A DNA stretch of 64,000 bases from CAMDKS01 sp964402975 (lineage in GTDB: Bacteria; Bdellovibrionota_B; Oligoflexia; Oligoflexales; RGVZ01): positions 62,001 through 126,000 of the forward strand of contig CAYOEM010000004.1 of the NCBI GenBank assembly GCA_964402975.1. Direction: 5' to 3'. The notes beneath the pieces were generated by a model. The model saw only the letters and a list, made by a program, of their open reading frames with translations. It had not been told where the DNA came from and did not search any database. This document shows positions 9,294 through 16,194 of the stretch, one piece after another. Both the position numbers and the translations under genes were made by a program. The number at the start of each line of letters is the position of its first letter. The stretch's first letter is position 1.

Positions 9294-11267
9294 TTAGATT
9301 GATTTCGTATCCGCATTGGAGCGAAGGAATGCTGGCAGATCAAGATCGTCAAGATCAAGGCCCGCATGACCCTTTGTCGCCCCAAGGTCTGGCTGGTCGA
9401 AAGCATTCATTTGCTCCGCAAGTGCAAGAGCTTCATCTATTCGTCGATCAATTTCGTCTGAGACCACATCAGGAGTCGGTGGATCAAAATCCCATGATGC
9501 CGTCACGTCCTTAATGGCACCAGCGCGGTTATCATTTGTAGGCACAAATGCCTCATCAGCGGCAAACACCATATCTGCCACGGTTTTACTGGCGTTCGTT
9601 ATGACTTCATCGGAAATGCCAACGTTTGTAGGGAGCTCACTAGGCTCATGCGCAAAAGATTCGTCAGCGAATTCGACCAAGATGTCAGAAGCCTCTTCGG
9701 GTTGATCGAATACGCTCGAGTCGGCGTGGCCGTGACTTAACTGTTGGCTATCAGTACTAGTTTGTTCCGCGTCATCCGATGCACCAAGGCATTCATCAAA
9801 TGTCCAATCAGCAAGCGTTTGGGCTTCGGCGGCAGCGTCGACTCGGCGGGGCGCAGCCGAAGTCTGAGCAACGACCTCAACGTTTTGATGATGCGGAGCC
9901 GGCGCGGCTACCACGGGCGTCACAGCGGGTAATTCCCGAAAATCCGGCATATATGCGGGCGTGACGGGTGTGTGTACTGGGCTTCGGTTCGTTTGCACCG
10001 TTGCTAATGGCGGTGTGGCGCTGTTTGTGTGAGCCTGACTCGCCTGGGGTTGAAAACGTGTTTCGAGGCTTGCTGGAGCAACTGGAGCAGCTGTTTGCAC
10101 TGTTATCGGCGCAGGAGCATGAGGTCTAGCAATCTGAGGCTGCGTGTGAGTTGTAACCGTTGGCTGCACAACGGGAGGTCTCTCTCGGGGCGCAGTCGCA
10201 GCCACGGGGGTTGTAAGGCGCGGTGGCGCCACCAGGCGTTGAGCTGGAGCAGTGTTCACTGGCTTGGGCACAGACGTCTGTCTCGGTGAAAGAGACGCCA
10301 GTTCCTCTGGCTGGATAGACTCTTCAACTGGAAACCCGGTTGCGATCACCGTGATTCTAATTTCGTCTCCGAGAGCTTCGTCAATGACGGCTCCGAAGAT
10401 GATATTGGCATCGTCATGGGCGGCTTCTTGAATAACCATACAGGCATTATTGACCTCCATAATGCTCACGTTTGTGCCGGCGGTTATATTTATAAGGATC
10501 CCCGTCGCACCTTCGATGTCAATATCTTCGAGAAGCGGAGAAGATATGGCTTGTTTTGCTGCTGAAAGCGCTCGCTCTGCGCCTGTGCCGTAGCCAATGC
10601 CCATGAGCGCATGTCCCATACTGCTCATGACGGTTTTAACATCTGCAAAGTCAACATTGATGAGACCCGGTGTATTAATAATGTCGCTGATGCCGCGAAC
10701 CGCATTAACCAAAACGTTATCGGCCAACTTAAAGGCATCAAGCATACTCAAGTCTGGCGTAGCTACTTGGAGGAGTCTTTGATTCGGAATCGTTATAAGA
10801 GTATCTACGCACTCTCTAAGTCTTGCAACGCCGTGCTCAGCGTGTTTTCTGCGGCGCTTACCCTCAAATGCAAAGGGTTTTGTGACCACAGCAACTGTGA
10901 GGGCCCCGAGTTCTCTTGCGATTTGAGCGACTACAGCCGCAGCGCCTGTCCCGGTGCCACCACCCATGCCCGCCGTAATAAATACCATATCAGCATCACT
11001 CAGATATTCTTGAAGCTCCATGCGATCTTCAAGAGCAGCGTCGCGCCCGATATCAGGATCAGCACCAGCGCCAAGTCCCTTGGTTAATTCTTTTCCGAGC
11101 TGTATTTTGTGAGGTGCTAGAGAGGCTTTAAGCGCCTGCGCGTCGGTGTTTGCTACTATGAAATCAACGCCCTCAAGACCGCCTTTGATCATGGTATTAA
11201 CGGCATTTCCGCCGCCTCCACCAACGCCGACGACCTTAATTTTAGCGCCAAATGAATTAAACGACAT
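9294..11267 (-). CDS. ftsZ: Cell division protein FtsZ, with an unusually long C-terminal linker
   Basis: Tubulin-like GTPase that polymerises into the division ring. The 657-residue product has the GTP-binding signature GGGTGTG at residues 102-108, the T7-loop region and the complete globular part to about residue 320. A roughly 310-residue Pro/Ala/Thr/Gln-rich, presumably disordered linker follows, and then the C-terminal conserved peptide DLDLPAFLR near the end, which binds FtsA. Most FtsZ proteins are 350-500 residues, so the excess is all linker. A strong AAAGGGGG site precedes the ATG, and a near-ideal sigma-70 promoter lies in the 152-base gap to ftsA. It is last in the dcw cluster. 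Confidence 0.98.
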   Translation of the reverse strand: MSFNSFGAKIKVVGVGGGGGNAVNTMIKGGLEGVDFIVANTDAQALKASLAPHKIQLGKELTKGLGAGADPDIGRDAALEDRMELQEYLSDADMVFITAGMGGGTGTGAAAVVAQIARELGALTVAVVTKPFAFEGKRRRKHAEHGVARLRECVDTLITIPNQRLLQVATPDLSMLDAFKLADNVLVNAVRGISDIINTPGLINVDFADVKTVMSSMGHALMGIGYGTGAERALSAAKQAISSPLLEDIDIEGATGILINITAGTNVSIMEVNNACMVIQEAAHDDANIIFGAVIDEALGDEIRITVIATGFPVEESIQPEELASLSPRQTSVPKPVNTAPAQRLVAPPRLTTPVAATAPRERPPVVQPTVTTHTQPQIARPHAPAPITVQTAAPVAPASLETRFQPQASQAHTNSATPPLATVQTNRSPVHTPVTPAYMPDFRELPAVTPVVAAPAPHHQNVEVVAQTSAAPRRVDAAAEAQTLADWTFDECLGASDDAEQTSTDSQQLSHGHADSSVFDQPEEASDILVEFADESFAHEPSELPTNVGISDEVITNASKTVADMVFAADEAFVPTNDNRAGAIKDVTASWDFDPPTPDVVSDEIDRRIDEALALAEQMNAFDQPDLGATKGHAGLDLDDLDLPAFLRSNADTKSI

Positions 11268-11357
11268 TCAAACCCCCTTTAAATTCTCATAGTTTTTCGC
11301 ATTTAATCAGGCTTCAACCATGCGAATCCAGACCAAATTATTTGAACTCTATGCAAA

Positions 11358-11387
11358 ATTATAATAACCCCAAAAAGGACGTGTCAA
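11358..11387 (-). promoter_or_regulatory. Consensus sigma-70-type promoter for ftsZ
   Basis: On the minus strand a perfect TTGACA (11382-11387) is followed after 18 bases by a perfect TATAAT (11358-11363). The inferred transcript start is near 11350, giving a leader of about 80 bases before the ftsZ ATG. It lies in the only sizeable gap between the last dcw genes, so ftsZ can be expressed apart from ftsQA. Prediction by sequence match only. Confidence 0.75.
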
Positions 11388-11419
11388 CTTTTTGACAAAA
11401 TAAAATGACGATGACAATT

Positions 11420-12628
11420 TTACCGCGACAGTTCAGAAAGCCATGTCCACAAGGGTCGAAGCTTCGATAGTGGGCGAGAGTCTTTCTCGGAAGATATCGC
11501 GCGCCGCTGTCTAACCAGTGCGCGCGCCTGAGCTAGCAATGCGATCCAGCTGCTATCAAGCGCTAGCGCCGAGCTGGGCTGGCTTTGCGATGGAGATCCC
11601 GTAGCAGCCCCAACAAAAATTTTTGCACCCTCTCCATTCAGCTGCGCGACTAGCGGACCCTTAACGCCAAATTTTTGAGCGCAATATTCAACCAGCCCCA
11701 ATAGGGAAGACCCGCCACCACAAAAAAGTAGGCCGCCATCCAAGGATCTTCGGTACATGGCAAAGTGTTTAAACGCCAGCGTCATAAGCTCCGTGATTCT
11801 TGGGAGGGCATAGTGGGCTGCTCGTGAGGATTTAAAATTCGAATTTGCGACCTCAGAAATGTTCAGTTCAATTTTTATTGACTCCGCCTCGCCAAATGAA
11901 GTGCCAAGACCGGCGCAGAGATCTTTCGTGATATGGGCGCTTCCCGCCGGCACGCAAAAAAATTGATTTACAACTCCGCCCACCATGAGCGCGCCAGTAA
12001 TAGTGGAATGACCAAAATCCAGTAGCACTGAATTTTCAGCGCTGGCCCTCAGGTATTGCAACGCACGAGCAACGCCGAGGCCGTTGGATCTAAATTCTGA
12101 CACAGTGATCCCGGCGCCATTTAAGCATGACAGAACGTCTTCCAGTAAAATGCTGGGGTGGGTTGCCATCATGAGCCGCATATTGGCCTCTCGACTCACC
12201 GAGCCAAATGCAAGTGGATCGGTCACCTTGCCATCTAAACGCAGCTGCAGTGGAATGACATCAATGACCTCGTCAAGACCGACGGATGCGGACTCAAGGG
12301 CGATGTCGACAATCGCCTCATAGTCGGAAGAGCGATAAGTTCCATTTAGTTTGTGATTAATCGTCTGAATAAGGGCACGTGATTGATTGGCCGGAATATT
12401 CACGTAAGCTTCGTAATTTAGATCGTATAATCCTGCACGCTGCGCAAGCTTTTGTATGCTTGCCGTCAGAGCATCACGATCTGCGACTTTTCCTTTAACA
12501 AGGCCAACACTCGGTTCTTCAAAAAGCAGGAGATCGGAGTAGTCCTCTGGGATCATGGCTAGACGACAATTCCCATGACCAAGATCGATCAACACGAACC
12601 ATTTTTTTTTGGCTTGTTGGCGCGACAT
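11420..12628 (-). CDS. ftsA: Cell division protein FtsA (divergent)
   Basis: Actin-like membrane tether of FtsZ. The 402-residue product is divergent but has the ATPase-fold pieces in order: an N-terminal phosphate-1 strand FVLIDLGHGNCRLA, the phosphate-2 strand SVLLDFGHSTITGALM and the adenosine-loop LLFCGGGSSLLGLVEY. It ends in LRPLWTWLSELSR, a short amphipathic helix like the FtsA membrane-targeting tail. The FtsA-specific 1C subdomain seems to be the region around residues 85-165. Its ATG shares one base with the ftsQ stop (TGATG), so it is translationally coupled to ftsQ. Position between ftsQ and ftsZ supports the call. Confidence 0.9.
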   Translation of the reverse strand: MSRQQAKKKWFVLIDLGHGNCRLAMIPEDYSDLLLFEEPSVGLVKGKVADRDALTASIQKLAQRAGLYDLNYEAYVNIPANQSRALIQTINHKLNGTYRSSDYEAIVDIALESASVGLDEVIDVIPLQLRLDGKVTDPLAFGSVSREANMRLMMATHPSILLEDVLSCLNGAGITVSEFRSNGLGVARALQYLRASAENSVLLDFGHSTITGALMVGGVVNQFFCVPAGSAHITKDLCAGLGTSFGEAESIKIELNISEVANSNFKSSRAAHYALPRITELMTLAFKHFAMYRRSLDGGLLFCGGGSSLLGLVEYCAQKFGVKGPLVAQLNGEGAKIFVGAATGSPSQSQPSSALALDSSWIALLAQARALVRQRRAISSEKDSRPLSKLRPLWTWLSELSR

Positions 12629-13536
12629 CAGAGCTTGCGCTCCTTGATGAAGGCTTTACCCTCGTAATCAAGTTCGATGCGAGAGGCAGCAATTCCGTCG
12701 CGGCGCAGGCCGTCCAAAATGTTTTGCAGTTTTTTTAACTTGTAAGCAAAGGGCTGAAGGCCAATGACGATTTCAGTGTCATCATCCAAAATAAGCGCGT
12801 AGCCCCGGAATTTTTGGAAGCTTATAGATTTAATTTCAACCTCGCCATTACGCACCAGCCCCCAGATTTCAAGGGCGTCTTCAAGGTGACGACGCTCATC
12901 TGACGTGGTTATAACGCGTTGGGATTGATCAAGTGACGGATTAGGTCTTTGATCAAACACCCCCGTTACCCGGACGGTCGGCTTCGGGTGGTTTGATTGC
13001 GCGGCGCCATCATTAGCGTCACCAAAGATCGTGCCGTCGGCCGTCAAAAATCGTGTCTTTGTACCAACCTCTATTAGTAAGCTCGGCTTTCGAAGTTCAG
13101 CAGTAAGAATGACAGCATCTGTTACCGGGCGAATAACGCGAACCGCCTCAAGCATTCCCGACGATTCAACGCTCTTTGCTAGAGATCGTAACTCCTGGGG
13201 CGAGCCCGTGCGCAAACTCTTAGCGGCGATCTTGTAAATCTCGCGCTTAACATCTTCTGGCAGGTGGGCCCCGCTATGATTTACGATTTCGATTCGCCAT
13301 TCCTTGGGCGGCAAAACCAGAATTGAGTTCACATAGGACCCAAGTTCACGAATTTTATCGTTAATCCTGATGCCAAGTCCCCAGATCACCACAATAAACA
13401 TCACAGCGATGAGGGCCTTGGCAGCGATCGACCAAGCCTGCCCCGCGCCTTTTTGAGCACTAGGCGACGATTTGACCTTTTGCTTGGCCAGAACCGATCG
13501 TTTTCTTTGACTTTTTGGCCGAAGAAAACCAAACAT
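12628..13536 (-). CDS. ftsQ: Cell division protein FtsQ
   Basis: Bitopic divisome protein that links cytoplasmic and periplasmic division components. The 302-residue product has a basic cytoplasmic N-terminus (residues 1-35), one membrane helix at about 36-55, a POTRA-type region beginning WRIEIVNHSGAHLPEDVKREI and a beta domain near the C-terminus with IVIGLQPFAYKLKKLQNIL, the typical FtsQ/DivIB pattern. A GGGGGC site lies before the ATG. It is separated from murC by 80 bases, and no murB or ddl gene lies between, unlike the classic order. Confidence 0.88.
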   Translation of the reverse strand: MFGFLRPKSQRKRSVLAKQKVKSSPSAQKGAGQAWSIAAKALIAVMFIVVIWGLGIRINDKIRELGSYVNSILVLPPKEWRIEIVNHSGAHLPEDVKREIYKIAAKSLRTGSPQELRSLAKSVESSGMLEAVRVIRPVTDAVILTAELRKPSLLIEVGTKTRFLTADGTIFGDANDGAAQSNHPKPTVRVTGVFDQRPNPSLDQSQRVITTSDERRHLEDALEIWGLVRNGEVEIKSISFQKFRGYALILDDDTEIVIGLQPFAYKLKKLQNILDGLRRDGIAASRIELDYEGKAFIKERKL

Positions 13537-13616
13537 TGATCTAGCCCCCGTTTCTGATGAAGTTTAGGCCCCCAAAAAAGTCTCGTCAGAGCCCCCTCGG
13601 GCAGTGCAGAGATCCC

Positions 13617-15017
13617 CTAAAGGTGTTTGGCTACATCGTTTGCGACGTTCCAAACATCCCCGGCTCCAATTGTGACGATTATATCTTTTTTTGGATCCAT
13701 CATGGATTTTACCAAGTCTGTCGCTTCTTTCAAAGTATAAGCGGCAAACGTTTGAGCTCCGGACTCAAGGCGGATGTCGTCGGCGATCTTTTTTGCCGTA
13801 AAACCGTCAATGACGACCTCCCCGGCGCCGTAGACTGGTAACACTACAACGCGAAGATTCGGGAAGCGAAAGGCTCGAGTGAAGTGTCGATATAAACTAG
13901 AAATTCGGCTGAATCGGTGCGGCTGAAAGACCGCGATGACGCGTCTTTCCGGGAAGGCACTAACAAGACCCTCGAGACAACTTTTTATTTTACCCGGATT
14001 ATGCGCATAGTCGTCAAAAATCATAGCGCCAGATTGATTTTTGTATGCCTGCAACCGCCGCGCCACCCCTGGAAATGTGAGAAGAGTGGCCGCAGATTTG
14101 GCAGGATCAATACCGACAGCCGCGCAGGCAGCAATGGCAGCTAGGGCGTTGAAAGCATTGTGTCGGCCCGCCATGGGTATTTTTAACGTCAAGTTCTTGC
14201 CGCCCACACTAATTTCGCCAGATGTCGAAAGCCCAGATGAGCGTGCGTGCGAAAGTCTAAACTCTGCAGGCTCCATTGAGCCAAATCCTTTGCGAGGCTT
14301 CCCGGATTTGAGAGCCATGCCGTTGACAATCGGATCATCTGAATTGAACACAAGACAACCGTTATCGGGCGTATTCGACAAAAACTCAGAGAACGCAGCA
14401 AGCAAGCGCGCCTCTGTTTTATAAAAGTCCATGTGGTCAGGTTCGACGTTGTTAACTACTGCAACAAAAGGCCGGTACTTTACGAACGTCCCGTCTGACT
14501 CGTCGGCCTCGATCACCAACAGATCAGACGCCCCAAGTTTAAATGCTGGTCGGCCATTTGCGAAGCTTGCACCAATAATCCAGGACGGGTCAATATTCTG
14601 TGATTCGAGAATATGAGCAATCATGGCCGATGTCGTTGTTTTGCCGTGTGTACCCGAAACCGCAATCGTCTTTAGCGAATTGCAAACTATAGCCAAAAGA
14701 TCGCTTCTGTGAAGCAAGGCCTTGCCAGCATCTTTTGCCAAGATAAAATTTTTGCTGTTCTGAGGAATTGCACTGGAGAAAACGATACAACCTGCGGATT
14801 TCACCGCAGCGCTTTCTTCGTCGCTATCCTGGGCCAAGCAACTTACACTCGAGCCGCTTTGAGCGTTTTTTAAATCACTGCCCGTCACCGGCAGGCCGAG
14901 AGAGGCAATAATCTCAGCCAGCGGGGACATTCCAGAGCCACCGACACCCATAAAATGGAATGGTGCGAGCGGAGTCAGCTGTTTGATAAGGGCTGAATCA
15001 GCGCTTCTGTGGTTCAT
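13617..15017 (-). CDS. murC: UDP-N-acetylmuramate--L-alanine ligase MurC
   Basis: Cytoplasmic ATP-dependent ligase adding L-alanine to UDP-MurNAc, the first stem-peptide step. The 466-residue product shows FMGVGGSGMSPLAEI for UDP-MurNAc binding (residues 22-36), the P-loop GTHGKTT at 122-128 and the MurC C-terminal domain with DDYAHNPGKI (residues about 334-343) and FQPHRFSR. Length is normal. Its start overlaps the 3' end of ftsW by 20 bases. murG, which often lies between ftsW and murC, is absent here. Confidence 0.96.
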   Translation of the reverse strand: MNHRSADSALIKQLTPLAPFHFMGVGGSGMSPLAEIIASLGLPVTGSDLKNAQSGSSVSCLAQDSDEESAAVKSAGCIVFSSAIPQNSKNFILAKDAGKALLHRSDLLAIVCNSLKTIAVSGTHGKTTTSAMIAHILESQNIDPSWIIGASFANGRPAFKLGASDLLVIEADESDGTFVKYRPFVAVVNNVEPDHMDFYKTEARLLAAFSEFLSNTPDNGCLVFNSDDPIVNGMALKSGKPRKGFGSMEPAEFRLSHARSSGLSTSGEISVGGKNLTLKIPMAGRHNAFNALAAIAACAAVGIDPAKSAATLLTFPGVARRLQAYKNQSGAMIFDDYAHNPGKIKSCLEGLVSAFPERRVIAVFQPHRFSRISSLYRHFTRAFRFPNLRVVVLPVYGAGEVVIDGFTAKKIADDIRLESGAQTFAAYTLKEATDLVKSMMDPKKDIIVTIGAGDVWNVANDVAKHL

Positions 15018-16176
15018 ATATACTCAAACGTAATAGCAGCGCTGTGGTGACTAAGCTCATCAAGAGACTACTAGCCCCGCTACTTATGAAGGGCAAGGGG
15101 ATTCCCTTTGTCGGAAGCATGCCCATCGCAACCGCCATATTGATGGCCCCTTGAAAACCAACCGTTGCAGTCAATCCGAATGCCAGGTAGCGGCGAAATG
15201 GATTGACTTGCAAAAAAGCAATGCGAAATCCAAGGAAGCAATAGTAGGCGAACGCAAGACAAAGGAAGGTTACACCAAGAAATCCGAGTTCTTCCGCAAG
15301 GACAGCAAGAATAAAGTCCGTGTGCGCTTCTGGAAGAAAAAAAAGCTTTTGCCGACTTTCCCCAAGACCCAAACCAAGAAGCCCGCCATTTTGAAAGGCC
15401 AAATAGGACTGGATGATTTGAAAACCGCCACGCTTTATTTCCGCCCACGGGTCAAGAAAGCTAGTTAGTCTTGCCAAACGATACGGCGCGACAGCGATCG
15501 CCGCCGCTACGGCTGCTACCGACAAAAGTGCCGAGCTAAAAATCAATTTCCAATCAAGCCCGGCCACAAAGAGCATAGAAAACATAACCAAGCCCATCAA
15601 AACCGTCGAGCCGAAGTCGGGCTGTTTCATGAGAAGCAATGCGAATGCGGAAAACACCAGAATGTTGGGTAAAATGCCAGTTCGGAGTCGTCGGATATCG
15701 AAGCCGGGACGAGACAAGTTTTTTGCTAGAAAAAAAACTAATGCCAGTTTTGCGCACTCAGATGTTTGAAATCGGAAACCACCAAATGAGATCCAGCGCG
15801 CGGCACCGCCGCCAGACGTGTATACGCCAGGAACAAAAATCAGCGCTAGCAGAAGAAGCGCAAATCCCAGCAGTGGAAGAGCTAGCCTTTCGATTAAAAT
15901 CATCGGGACTCTTGATATTCCAAACATCAAGGCTAGTCCTGCGAGCGCAACAAGACCTTGCTTCCTTATAAACACGAAACTGTCACTGAATTGCTGCTCG
16001 CCCTTAAGGGCACTGGCGGCATAAACCATGATGAGCCCTGTCATGACCAATAGAAGGGTGGTTGATACCAGCAGCTGTCCCGCGTCGGCAAGCTTGTCAC
16101 TATCTGATCGATCGCAAACGTCCCGCCTCTGCGAGTAGAGCGAAATCGATTTCAGTCTTTGCGAAATGCGCGCCAT
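14998..16176 (-). CDS. ftsW: SEDS glycosyltransferase FtsW
   Basis: Polytopic peptidoglycan polymerase of the divisome, which works with FtsI. The 392-residue product has about ten membrane segments, an N-terminal cytoplasmic extension of some 30 residues, and the SEDS landmarks GGAARWISFGGFRFQTSE (residues about 122-139, ending in the conserved Glu region), the KQPDFGS motif and the C-terminal LPTKGIPLPFISSGASSLL, which is nearly identical to the family signature. It lies 18 bases after the murE-murD fusion and overlaps murC by 20 bases. FtsW rather than RodA is indicated by its cluster position. Confidence 0.95.
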   Translation of the reverse strand: MARISQRLKSISLYSQRRDVCDRSDSDKLADAGQLLVSTTLLLVMTGLIMVYAASALKGEQQFSDSFVFIRKQGLVALAGLALMFGISRVPMILIERLALPLLGFALLLLALIFVPGVYTSGGGAARWISFGGFRFQTSECAKLALVFFLAKNLSRPGFDIRRLRTGILPNILVFSAFALLLMKQPDFGSTVLMGLVMFSMLFVAGLDWKLIFSSALLSVAAVAAAIAVAPYRLARLTSFLDPWAEIKRGGFQIIQSYLAFQNGGLLGLGLGESRQKLFFLPEAHTDFILAVLAEELGFLGVTFLCLAFAYYCFLGFRIAFLQVNPFRRYLAFGLTATVGFQGAINMAVAMGMLPTKGIPLPFISSGASSLLMSLVTTALLLRLSIYEPQKR

Positions 16177-16194
16177 CTTCTACTCCGGGCCCCG

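Noticed and set aside
9299..10289. Open frames on the plus strand over the ftsZ linker
   Set aside because: Shadows of the low-complexity Pro/Ala/Thr linker; the minus-strand frame has all FtsZ motifs.
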